A DNA stretch of 30,413 nt from a virus. Under the pieces are notes generated by a model that saw nothing but the letters and a program-made list of their open reading frames with translations, was not told the origin of the DNA and made no database searches. The position numbers and the translations under genes are program-made. The stretch is taken from positions 1-30,413 of the IMG/VR virus record IMGVR_UViG_3300025889_000618; one strand, 5' to 3'. Below are positions 14,307 through 20,876 of the stretch, one piece after another; the first letter of the stretch is position 1, and each line of letters starts with the position of its first letter.

Positions 14307-14715
14307 TTTAATAATTGAGGGTAAAATAAACATCATTGATAAATACAGGCTTGAGTTAAACAATTTAAAGCAAAAGAGAAAAGAGATTATTGATTTGATG
14401 AACACCGATATTAAACCAAGTAGATTAAACCTAACAGAGTTAAAAAAATTCATAGATGAGTTTGTTGGTTTTGATATTGCCGACAAGAAAAAAACAATGT
14501 ATTATACTTGGGCAAGAATGGTTTATTGTAAAATTGCAAAAGACAACAGCCATTATTCACTTAGAGAAATTGGAGAGGCTTTAGGAGGCCGAAACCACGC
14601 AACGGTAATCCATAATATTTCACAATTTAACGACAATTACAAGTTTGATCCTGAATTTAAAAAAGAAGCAAATAAAATTATTAACCATTTTAATAAATAT
14701 TTCAATGACAAGTAA
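14287..14715 (+). CDS. Stand-alone DnaA domain IV-like DNA-binding protein
   Basis: The 142 aa protein has an N-terminal coiled coil (about residues 1-40), a linker and a C-terminal domain ending in LREIGEALGGRNHATVIHNI, with GGRNHATVIH at 100-109. This is the signature of DnaA domain IV (GGRDHTTVxHA), which reads DnaA boxes. There is no AAA+ ATPase domain, so it cannot be a full initiator. It could mark the phage origin, compete with host DnaA, or regulate transcription. A TTG at 14278 extends the frame by three codons; ATG 14287 is preferred. Confidence 0.85.
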   Translation: MTLEEIDLIIEGKINIIDKYRLELNNLKQKRKEIIDLMNTDIKPSRLNLTELKKFIDEFVGFDIADKKKTMYYTWARMVYCKIAKDNSHYSLREIGEALGGRNHATVIHNISQFNDNYKFDPEFKKEANKIINHFNKYFNDK

Positions 14716-14863
14716 TTATTCACCACAAAAAGATTTTCCTGATAATGATGATTGGGATTACATTTTTAAATTAATGATAACCATTTCACTTTTAATAGTA
14801 GCTTTAGCAGTTGCATTAATTGTTTTAACACCTGAAATTTTTAACTACTTAATAACTTTATAA
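14705..14863 (+). CDS. Small single-pass membrane protein (52 aa)
   Basis: The frame is open from 14645, but the best start is ATG 14705, overlapping the previous gene by 11 nt. A polar, acidic N-terminus (about 20 residues) is followed by one long membrane helix (LMITISLLIVALAVALIVL, about residues 24-42). In an early operon such proteins may act in exclusion or host takeover. Function unknown. Confidence 0.6.
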   Translation: MTSNYSPQKDFPDNDDWDYIFKLMITISLLIVALAVALIVLTPEIFNYLITL

Positions 14864-14864
14864 A

Positions 14865-15194
14865 ATGAAAAAACAAGAACTAACAAAGCAAGAGGAGTAT
14901 TTAATAAACGAAGTTTTAAGATACCCCAACATTAGTCAAAAAGATTTAGCGGGGCAATGCCTAACAAGTAAGCGAGATATACGCTTAAAAGTTAATTCTA
15001 TTCGTAAAAAAGGATGGATTACCAAATATACAACCCCTCTTTGGTTGGTTGGTGATAACAGCGGGTATTCATTAGAAAGTAAAGACAGCCCAAGACTTGA
15101 ACAATGGGCAAAGAGATTCGGCAACCAAGCCCAAGACATGAATACTATTTTGGAGGTATTTAATAGAACAGATTTATTTACAAATTTTAATTAA
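14865..15194 (+). CDS. Winged-helix DNA-binding protein
   Basis: A 109 aa protein. Residues about 8-55 match a helix-turn-helix with wing: LINEVLRYPNISQKDLAGQC then SKRDIRLKVNSIRKKGWI. After a hairpin, SGYSLESKDSPRLEQWAKRF forms a C-terminal helix, a layout common in small phage transcription regulators. It starts 1 nt after the previous stop. It is a candidate for binding the palindromes at 10963 or 12338, but no direct link can be shown. Confidence 0.7.
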   Translation: MKKQELTKQEEYLINEVLRYPNISQKDLAGQCLTSKRDIRLKVNSIRKKGWITKYTTPLWLVGDNSGYSLESKDSPRLEQWAKRFGNQAQDMNTILEVFNRTDLFTNFN

Positions 15195-15198
15195 TATT

Positions 15199-15519
15199 AT
15201 GAGCAGTTTAAATTCACTTTATTTAAAATTATCAACTTTAAAAGAGATGGTTGATGTTTTGGAAAGAAAACAAGAAAACGGAATAAGCATTACAGTTTCA
15301 ATTAACGATGAAGTTAATAATTATGGGCAAAACATTTCAGCATTTGTTGCCCAAACTAAAGAGCAAAGAGAAGCCAAAACCAATAAGTTTTATGTTGGTA
15401 ATGGTAGAACAGTTTGGACTGATGGCAAGATTCAGGCGTTTGAATACAAAAAAGATTCAGGTCAAGAAAAAAAAGCCGAAAGCGATAAACAAGCTGATGA
15501 AACGGATTTACCTTGGTAA
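15199..15519 (+). CDS. SSB-like protein with acidic DLPW tail
   Basis: A 106 aa protein lacking an obvious standard SSB signature. It has an N-terminal helix, a beta-rich middle (ISITVSIND, NISAFVAQTKEQR, NKFYVGNGRTVWTDGKI) and a disordered charged region ending in ETDLPW. That ending resembles the acidic C-terminal peptide of bacterial SSB proteins (DDDLPF type), which recruits DNA-repair partners. Its position in the recombination operon agrees with a single-strand binding role. Inferred from tail, size and context. Confidence 0.6.
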   Translation: MSSLNSLYLKLSTLKEMVDVLERKQENGISITVSINDEVNNYGQNISAFVAQTKEQREAKTNKFYVGNGRTVWTDGKIQAFEYKKDSGQEKKAESDKQADETDLPW

Positions 15520-15521
15520 TT

Positions 15522-16133
15522 ATGATTAAAATAACAAACGAGGACAACATGCAACTTATGGCAAGGTACGAAGATAACCACTTCGACCTTGCTATTGTAG
15601 ACCCACCTTATGGGATTGAAAGGTTTAAGGCTAAAGATGGTGGTAATAGCAAGAAAATTAAATCTTTTGGAGACAAAGACAAAAATTGGAATGACATTAA
15701 ACCAATTGATGAGTATTGGAATGAACTTTTTAGAGTAAGCAAATACCAAATTATTTGGGGTTCTAATAACTTTAATTTGCCAACCACCGAGTATTTTATA
15801 GTTTGGGATAAAATGCAAATGATGCCAAGTTTTGCACAATGTGAGCAGGCTTGGACTAATTGCAGAGTGCCTGCAAAAATATACAGAAAAAGAAGTATTG
15901 ACACTGAAAGAATACACCCCACCCAAAAGCCAGTTAAACTTTACGAATGGCTTTTAATGAACTATGCTAAAGAGGGTGATAAAATATTAGATACACATTT
16001 AGGAAGTGGTTCAATCGCTATTGCTTGCCACAATTTAAAGTTTGATTTAACTGCTTGTGAGTTAGACAAAGATTATTATGAGGCAGCTTTAAAAAGATTG
16101 AAAATTCATCAGCAACAACTTACAATTTTTTAA
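15522..16133 (+). CDS. DNA adenine- or cytosine-N4 methyltransferase (beta-class order)
   Basis: A 203 aa amino-methyltransferase. Catalytic motif IV DPPYG is at residues 27-31. HPTQKPVKLYEWLL lies near 131-144 and the AdoMet-binding motif DTHLGSGS is at 157-164, followed by the LTACELD acidic end. Motif IV before motif I is the beta-class order. Little room for a target-recognition domain, so specificity may be short. The frame opens at TTG 15513, but ATG 15522, just after the SSB-like gene stop, is preferred. Probably protects phage DNA from restriction. Confidence 0.9.
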   Translation: MIKITNEDNMQLMARYEDNHFDLAIVDPPYGIERFKAKDGGNSKKIKSFGDKDKNWNDIKPIDEYWNELFRVSKYQIIWGSNNFNLPTTEYFIVWDKMQMMPSFAQCEQAWTNCRVPAKIYRKRSIDTERIHPTQKPVKLYEWLLMNYAKEGDKILDTHLGSGSIAIACHNLKFDLTACELDKDYYEAALKRLKIHQQQLTIF

Positions 16134-16143
16134 ATAAAATTGT

Positions 16144-16151
16144 TATATTTG
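16144..16151 (+). promoter_or_regulatory. Promoter of structured leader RNA B
   Basis: TATATTTG, a perfect TAnnTTTG box 10 nt after the methyltransferase stop. The 10-mer GTTATATTTG is also present at the 3794 promoter. No clear -33 box. Confidence 0.5.
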
Positions 16152-16156
16152 ATAAA

Positions 16157-16240
16157 GGGTAGTTGCATTACCTAAAAATTATTTTTTTACCTAAAGCCTT
16201 TTGGTAATTCGATGCAACCGATGAACTGAAAGGCTTTTTT
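16157..16240 (+). ncRNA. Leader/small RNA B: pseudoknot with built-in terminator
   Basis: Helix 1 is GTTGCAT (16162-16168) with ATGCAAC (16212-16218). Helix 2 is AAAGCCTTT (16193-16201) with AAAGGCTTT (16229-16237). They cross in the same order as in RNA A and helix 2 ends in six T. RNA A and B share GTTGC, AAAGCCTTT, GGT and GCAACC in register, so they are probably related by descent. Alternatives exist: GGTA/TACC (16158-16161 with 16169-16172) and ATTACC/GGTAAT (16167-16172 with 16203-16208). The next start codon is 13 nt after the T-tract. Confidence 0.7.
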
Positions 16241-16253
16241 ATTAATTAAAATT

Positions 16254-17135
16254 ATGAACAGAGATTTATTTGGAAACGAAATTATTACAAATCCTTTATT
16301 AAGGGATAAATTTTTAGAACCACCTTTTAGTGTTTTAGATACAAAAGGAGGCGCGTGGCAAAGTAGAAAAAAAGAGTGGAAAAGATTAGGTATCAAAAGT
16401 CATTTAGGAAGAGATGCAGAGTGTAATGTAAAAACTATGAGTGGTTTAACTCCTGAGCAATACTTTGAAAAATACGGAAGAAAGCCAATGACAGGTGTAT
16501 CAATTTTTGACCCTGCCTTATGCGAGTTAATTTATAATTGGTATTGTTTTAAAAATGGAGAAATATTAGATCCATTTTGTGGTGGTTCAGTTAGGGGTGT
16601 TGTAGCAAGTTATTTAGGTTATAAATATACAGGCATTGATATAAGACAAGAACAAATTAATAGCAATAGAGAACAAGCGTTAGAGTTATGTGAAATAACA
16701 AACCAACCAAACTATTATGTAGGTGATAGCAATAAAATTTTAAATGATTTTAATAAAAAGTTTGATTTGGTGTTTAGTTGTCCGCCTTATGGTGATTTAG
16801 AAGTTTATTCAGATTTGGAAGGCGATATTTCAAATAAAGATTACGAAACATTTATAAAAATATATTCTGAAATAATTTTAAAGAGTTGTAATTTATTAAA
16901 AAGCGGAGGTTATGCGTGTTTTGTAGTTGGTGATATAAGAGATAAAAAGGGTAACTATAGAGATTTTATAAGCCATACAAAAAAGGCTTTTATTGATGCA
17001 GGTTGTCCACTTTATAATGAGGCTATTTTATTACAGCCTTTAGGTACTGCAATGTTAAGAGCGGGAAAAATATTTGAAGCAGGCAAAAAATTAACAAAAG
17101 TTCACGAAAACGTACTAATATTTAAAAAACCTTAA
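16254..17135 (+). CDS. DNA methyltransferase with CPPY catalytic motif
   Basis: A 293 aa enzyme. The N-terminal EPPFSVLDTKGGAWQSRKKEW segment is typical of phage modification methylases. AdoMet motif I is DPFCGGSVRG (106-115), then TGIDIR, and motif IV is SCPPYGDLE (175-183), with Cys where most have Asp, Asn or Ser. The product is likely N4-cytosine or N6-adenine methylation, or an unusual base reaction. It is preceded by pseudoknot leader B and followed after 1 nt by a PLP-fold enzyme, so the two probably act together. Confidence 0.85.
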   Translation: MNRDLFGNEIITNPLLRDKFLEPPFSVLDTKGGAWQSRKKEWKRLGIKSHLGRDAECNVKTMSGLTPEQYFEKYGRKPMTGVSIFDPALCELIYNWYCFKNGEILDPFCGGSVRGVVASYLGYKYTGIDIRQEQINSNREQALELCEITNQPNYYVGDSNKILNDFNKKFDLVFSCPPYGDLEVYSDLEGDISNKDYETFIKIYSEIILKSCNLLKSGGYACFVVGDIRDKKGNYRDFISHTKKAFIDAGCPLYNEAILLQPLGTAMLRAGKIFEAGKKLTKVHENVLIFKKP

Positions 17136-17136
17136 T

Positions 17137-17829
17137 ATGATAACTTTAGAAAAATATAATGAAATAATAGTTTTAAGAGATGACCTTTTAACAGGAGGAA
17201 CTAAAAGTATTCTAATGCCCTCAATAATTGGAGATGCAAATGAGTATGTTTATGCTTCTCCTGTTTACGGTGGATTTCAAATTGCTTTATCTGCTTACTG
17301 CCAAAAAGTAGGCAAAAAAGCTACAATATTTTGCGCTAAAAGAAAGGTTAAACACGCCAATACTTTAGAGTGTATTAAATACGGTGCAACTATAAAAGAG
17401 ATACCGTACGGATATTTGACAGTAGTTGAAAAACACGCAAAAGATTATTGCAAAGAAACAGGTGCTGAAAAACTTGTATTTGGTGCAAATAGTATGGAAA
17501 ATAAAATACTAATAGGAAACAGAATGCGACAAATAATAAAACAACTTGGGAGAGAACCAAAAGAAATTTGGTGCGCGATAGGTAGCGGAACGCTTGTAGA
17601 TAGTATTTTAATGGCCACAGATAACGCGAAAGTTTATGGTGTACAAGTTGGCACAGAATATAAAAAAAAACACGACAGATTAACTGTAATAAAGTATCAT
17701 AAAAAGTTTGATAAAGTAAGCAAACACAAAGCACCTTTTACAAGTGTACCTAATTATGATTTAAAAGCATTTGAATATTGTGAAAAATATAAACATTCTA
17801 ACGATGTTTTATTTTGGAATGTATTATAA
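17137..17829 (+). CDS. PLP-dependent fold-type II enzyme (threonine synthase/ACC deaminase-like)
   Basis: A 230 aa protein, shorter than the usual 300-350 aa. RDDLLTGGTKS places Lys23 as the probable PLP Schiff-base residue, YGGFQIALSAYCQKVGKKATIF matches the fold's second conserved helix/strand, YGATIKEI follows, and GSGTLVDS (149-156) resembles the phosphate-binding Gly loop. Such enzymes do eliminations or replacements on amino acids. Next to two methyltransferases it could supply or attach an amino-acid group to a DNA base, as PLP enzymes are reported to do in some hypermodifying phages; metabolic or nucleotide roles are alternatives. Confidence 0.75.
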   Translation: MITLEKYNEIIVLRDDLLTGGTKSILMPSIIGDANEYVYASPVYGGFQIALSAYCQKVGKKATIFCAKRKVKHANTLECIKYGATIKEIPYGYLTVVEKHAKDYCKETGAEKLVFGANSMENKILIGNRMRQIIKQLGREPKEIWCAIGSGTLVDSILMATDNAKVYGVQVGTEYKKKHDRLTVIKYHKKFDKVSKHKAPFTSVPNYDLKAFEYCEKYKHSNDVLFWNVL

Positions 17830-17845
17830 TTTTTTAGTATTTTTG
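17813..17845 (+). promoter_or_regulatory. Promoter of structured leader RNA C
   Basis: TATTTTTG at 17838-17845 fits TAnnTTTG, and TTTG at 17813-17816 lies 21 nt upstream, within the usual range. It is the best -33/-7 pair among the leader promoters. The -33 box is inside the end of the PLP-enzyme gene. Confidence 0.6.
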
Positions 17846-17850
17846 ACAAA

Positions 17851-17943
17851 ATGAAATTACTCCTACATTTAATTAAGACATTATTTATAACCCTTGAATT
17901 TGGGATGCCGTGTAGGAGTGGCTACCATTTTCAGGGGTTTTTT
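17851..17943 (+). ncRNA. Leader/small RNA C: pseudoknot with built-in terminator
   Basis: Helix 1 is ACTCCTACA (17859-17867) with TGTAGGAGT (17911-17919), 9 perfect pairs. Helix 2 is AACCCTTGAA (17889-17898) with TTCAGGGGTT (17930-17939), 10 pairs with one G-U, running into six T. The arms cross as in RNAs A and B, and gap lengths match (21, 12 and 10 nt; A 20, 10, 8; B 24, 10, 10), although the sequence is quite different. A 33-codon frame (17851-17952) spans the element and could be a leader peptide. The replisome-organizer start is at 17954. Confidence 0.72.
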
Positions 17944-17953
17944 ATTTTATAAC

Positions 17954-18643
17954 ATGGCAGAAGGTAAAAAATCAGTTTTACTCTATTGCGACTTGATTCA
18001 TACCATTGAAAAAATGGACAATGAAACAGCAGGACAATTTTTTAAACATTATTTAAGATACATAAACGATTTAAACCCTCAAACAGATAACACATTAGTG
18101 GATATTGTGTTTGAATCTGTTAAACAAAACCTTAAAAGAGATTTAAAAAAGTGGGAATCGAGAGCAGAAAAGAGTAGAGAAAACGGTAAAAAGGGAGGTA
18201 GACCACCAAAAAAAGAACCCAAAGAAACCCAACAGGTTAATTCAAAACCTAAAAAACCTGTTAAAGATACAGTTACAGTAACAGTAACAGATACAGTTAA
18301 TGATATTCTTTTAGAAAAAGAAACAAAAGAGATAGTTTTTCCTTTTCAATCAGAAAATTTTATTCAGCAGTGGCAAGTTTGGAAGCGATACAAAAAAGAA
18401 CAGCATAAATTTACTTACAAATCAGAAGCAAGTGAGCAGGCGGCTTTAACCCAATTACAAAAAATGGCAACAAATCGAGAATTAAAAGCGATTGAAATAA
18501 TTCATCATACAATGGCAAATGGATGGAAAGGATTTGTTGAGCCTAAAACAGACCCAAGAAAAGAAACACAAGAGGCTTTTCAAGCGGTTAAAGAAAAAAT
18601 TAACTTTGATTTTAGTGATGGTAAATTAAGTTTTGAAAGATGA
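17954..18643 (+). CDS. Replisome organizer / primosomal protein (DUF6291-like N-terminus)
   Basis: A 229 aa protein. Residues 1-70 (KKSVLLYCDLIHTIEKMDNETAGQFFKHYL) match the N-terminal DUF6291-type domain of phage replication proteins. A basic AT-hook-like KKGGRPPKK is near 80-88, a Lys/Thr-rich linker contains TVTVTVTDTV, and a C-terminal helical part (MATNRELKAIEIIHHTMANGWKGF) resembles DnaD/DnaT-type ends. It probably binds origin DNA and helps load the helicase. The frame is open from 17894 through the leader RNA; ATG 17954 is the credible start. ATGA overlap to the next gene. Confidence 0.75.
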   Translation: MAEGKKSVLLYCDLIHTIEKMDNETAGQFFKHYLRYINDLNPQTDNTLVDIVFESVKQNLKRDLKKWESRAEKSRENGKKGGRPPKKEPKETQQVNSKPKKPVKDTVTVTVTDTVNDILLEKETKEIVFPFQSENFIQQWQVWKRYKKEQHKFTYKSEASEQAALTQLQKMATNRELKAIEIIHHTMANGWKGFVEPKTDPRKETQEAFQAVKEKINFDFSDGKLSFER

Positions 18644-19125
18644 AAGTTATTGAAATATCAGAAGACCAAATTAATAGAGCAAAAAAATTATATCCTTTTA
18701 AGGAATTGAAAGGTTCTATTACAAAAGGGAAAAGTAATATTTATGGGGCATTAGGTGAAATTATTATTTATGATATTAATAAAAAAAAAGGTTTAAATGT
18801 TGATTTTAATTCTACTTATGATTATGATTTAATTATAAATAATTATAAAATAGATGTTAAAACCAAAAGAACAACAGTAGTTCCAAAACCATATTATTTA
18901 TGTACTATATCATCTTTTAATACAAAACAAAAATGCGACTTTTATTTCTTTTTAAGAATTAATGAAAATCTAAAATATTGTTATCTTTTAGGTTATAAAA
19001 GAAAAACAGATTTTTTTAAGGAAGCACAATTTAATAAAAAAGGAAGTTTAGATATTAATGGATGGGCATTTAAAGATGATTGTTATAATTTAAAAATTGA
19101 TATGCTTAATAAATTTAAATTTTAA
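18640..19125 (+). CDS. PD-(D/E)xK nuclease-like protein
   Basis: A 161 aa protein. GALGE with Glu40, a YDYDLIINNYKIDVKTKR segment with Asp72 and Lys74 (D-x-K) and preceding Asp63 match the restriction-endonuclease fold active site. It is more AT-rich than the neighbours (long runs of AAT/ATT/AAA codons), hinting at separate acquisition. A C5-methyltransferase gene begins 1 nt after its stop, so a restriction-modification-like pair or an endonuclease in host DNA degradation or recombination should be considered. Substrate unknown. Confidence 0.7.
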   Translation: MKVIEISEDQINRAKKLYPFKELKGSITKGKSNIYGALGEIIIYDINKKKGLNVDFNSTYDYDLIINNYKIDVKTKRTTVVPKPYYLCTISSFNTKQKCDFYFFLRINENLKYCYLLGYKRKTDFFKEAQFNKKGSLDINGWAFKDDCYNLKIDMLNKFKF

Positions 19126-19126
19126 G

Positions 19127-19789
19127 ATGAAAAAATATAAGATTTTAAATTTATACGCTTGTTTAGGTGGTAATAGATACAAGTGGGATGAGGTTGCAGA
19201 TATTGAAGTTACTGCGGTTGAATGGGATGAAGAACTTGCAAAATTATATCAAGATAGATTTCCTAACGATAAAGTAATTGTAGCAGATGCACACCAATAT
19301 TTATTAGACCATTACAAAGAGTTTGATTTTATTTGGACTTCTCCACCTTGTCCTACTCATTCAAGAGCAAGATATTGGGCTTTTGGTTTAAATGGTAAAA
19401 ACCCTGTTTATCCTAACATGAAATTGTATGAGGAAATAATATTTTTACAACATCATTTTAAAGGTAAATATGTTGTTGAAAATGTAATTCCTTATTATCA
19501 ACCAATGCTAAACCCTATTACAAGAGATAGACATTTATATTGGACTAATTTTAATTTACCAAGCAAACTAAGCACAAGGAATAATTCAGGTTGTTTAAAT
19601 CAAAAAAGCGTAATGCAGGATTTATGCGATTTTCATGATTATGATTTTAGAAAATATAAAGGCAATCAAAGGGTTTTAAAAATAGCAAGAAATTTGGTAG
19701 ATTATGAAGCAGGTAAAACAATATTAGAAACAGCTTTAAATATTCAGAAAAAAGAAAATATGAATCAATTAGATATTTTTGATGTATGA
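19127..19789 (+). CDS. C5-cytosine DNA methyltransferase (compact)
   Basis: A 220 aa enzyme, short for this family (usually more than 300). Motif I is LNLYACLGGNR, motif IV is WTSPPCPTHSR with the nucleophile Cys75 (Thr-His after it rather than the common Gln-x-x-Ser), motif VI is ENV at 118-120, motif VIII is RDRHLYWTNF, and NQRVLKIARNLV resembles the final motifs. The target-recognition region is very small. The C-terminus ends NQLDIFDV; QLDIF resembles the sliding-clamp binding peptide. A TTG at 19097 extends the frame into the preceding gene; ATG 19127 is chosen. ATGA junction downstream. Confidence 0.88.
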   Translation: MKKYKILNLYACLGGNRYKWDEVADIEVTAVEWDEELAKLYQDRFPNDKVIVADAHQYLLDHYKEFDFIWTSPPCPTHSRARYWAFGLNGKNPVYPNMKLYEEIIFLQHHFKGKYVVENVIPYYQPMLNPITRDRHLYWTNFNLPSKLSTRNNSGCLNQKSVMQDLCDFHDYDFRKYKGNQRVLKIARNLVDYEAGKTILETALNIQKKENMNQLDIFDV

Positions 19790-20475
19790 AAACAATAAAA
19801 GAAGAAAACCCACAATTTATAAACAACCTTTTGTTAGAGTTGATTCACTACTACATGAAGTCAATAGGCCAATCAATTAACAAGGATGAGCAAATGGTGA
19901 ACATAACTTTAACCGAGTTATCAAAATACATTTTTAAACATCATTTAAGCTACACTATGCAAGAAATCAGAGAAGCTTTTAGTTATGGTAGAGATAACGA
20001 CCAAACACAAGGAGGGGCTATTTATGCCCAACGAATGATTTTTTGGCTTAAAAATTATCATCAGGATATTTGGCTAAAGAAAAATAAAACAGCCATACAC
20101 AACGGAACCTTTAAAAAACCCGTTGAACCTGAAAAACGTTTGGCAACTTCAAGAAATGTTTCTTTGGAATTTATTAAAGACCAACAAAGAAAACACCTAA
20201 ACGGTGAATTTGCAATGCTTGCAGCCTGTTATGAAACCCTTGACCGAATGGGTAAAATTCAAGTTAGCAACGAAGCTAAATGGAACATTGTTAAAAGAGC
20301 TTGTGAAAACCTTTTAAAAGAGCAGGAGAAATTAAACGATTTATTTAAATTTAGAAATGTTAAAAAAGAGGTTGAAGCAGTTGAAATTGGGAATCATAAA
20401 ACATTAACGCCAAGAATAAAAGCGGAGTGCCAAAGAATTTTAGTTGGTGATTTGTTTGAAATAGAAGATTTTTAA
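19786..20475 (+). CDS. Hypothetical early protein, possibly replication-associated
   Basis: A 229 aa, mostly helical protein without recognised catalytic motif. The first half contains an aromatic-rich helix set (TLTELSKYIFKHHLSYTMQEIREAFSYGRD, QRMIFWLKNYHQDIW) and the second half is basic and helical with a short acidic end (GDLFEIEDF). It follows the methyltransferase with an ATGA overlap, in the same operon as the replisome-organizer-like gene. A helicase-loader or primosome partner is conceivable, but no evidence beyond context. Confidence 0.55.
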   Translation: MKTIKEENPQFINNLLLELIHYYMKSIGQSINKDEQMVNITLTELSKYIFKHHLSYTMQEIREAFSYGRDNDQTQGGAIYAQRMIFWLKNYHQDIWLKKNKTAIHNGTFKKPVEPEKRLATSRNVSLEFIKDQQRKHLNGEFAMLAACYETLDRMGKIQVSNEAKWNIVKRACENLLKEQEKLNDLFKFRNVKKEVEAVEIGNHKTLTPRIKAECQRILVGDLFEIEDF

Positions 20476-20503
20476 AAATATTTACATTTTTTTTATTAAA
20501 AAG

Positions 20504-20534
20504 TTTGCAGGTATTAATATTTGTTGTATTTTTA
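20504..20534 (+). promoter_or_regulatory. Strong-looking Bacteroidota promoter
   Basis: TTTG (20504-20507), a 19-nt spacer and TATTTTTA (20527-20534, one mismatch to TAnnTTTG) fit the Bacteroidota -33/-7 pattern. Transcription would start near 20541 and no terminator lies before the gene at 20561. The AAAAAGTTTGCAG block resembles the -33 region at 12311. Confidence 0.6.
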
Positions 20535-20560
20535 CACTATCAAATTAAAACAAAAAAATT

Positions 20561-20737
20561 ATGACAGCTCAAGAAATTTTCACAGGTATTACAACAGCAG
20601 AACTAATCTCTTATAAAGTATCTGGAGATAACTCTAAAGAATTGAAACAAGAAATAGAAAGAAGAATAGCAAAAGAAGCGGCCTCAAGAAAAGGAAAAGT
20701 AAATAATACTCAATTAGATGCAAAATACAACGGATAA
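20561..20737 (+). CDS. Small helical hypothetical protein (58 aa)
   Basis: Starts behind the 20504 promoter and an A-rich leader. The product begins MTAQEIFTGITTAEL and continues with a Lys/Glu/Arg-rich helix. No known family. Its 3' end overlaps the next frame by 20 nt, and together the two fill a stretch that would otherwise be non-coding. Confidence 0.6.
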   Translation: MTAQEIFTGITTAELISYKVSGDNSKELKQEIERRIAKEAASRKGKVNNTQLDAKYNG

Positions 20738-20876
20738 AGCAAAATGGATAGGCTACTCAAAAGGGGTAGCTTATCCCATCATAAGACTTGGAAAAGAAAA
20801 GAAAACAGGATGGTGTATTATTGAAGGATGTAGCCTCCCTGTTTGTTGTTTGTTTGAAAGAATAGAAAAACAATGA
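20718..20876 (+). CDS. Small Cys-containing hypothetical protein (52 aa)
   Basis: Overlaps the preceding gene by 20 nt and the following one by ATGA, the local operon style. The sequence has a strand-rich core (GVAYPIIRLGKEKKTGW) and four Cys (WCII, GCSL, VCCL), which could bind a metal. Function unknown. Confidence 0.5.
   Translation: MQNTTDKAKWIGYSKGVAYPIIRLGKEKKTGWCIIEGCSLPVCCLFERIEKQ

Noticed and set aside
15462-15926. 154-codon open frame on the minus strand
   Set aside because: Lies wholly opposite the SSB-like and methyltransferase genes, which have clear motifs; its product has no domain and low-complexity composition.
17894-17953. Upstream extension of the replisome-organizer frame
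   Set aside because: The extra residues read through the pseudoknot and T-tract of RNA C; the product after ATG 17954 begins exactly where family similarity starts.
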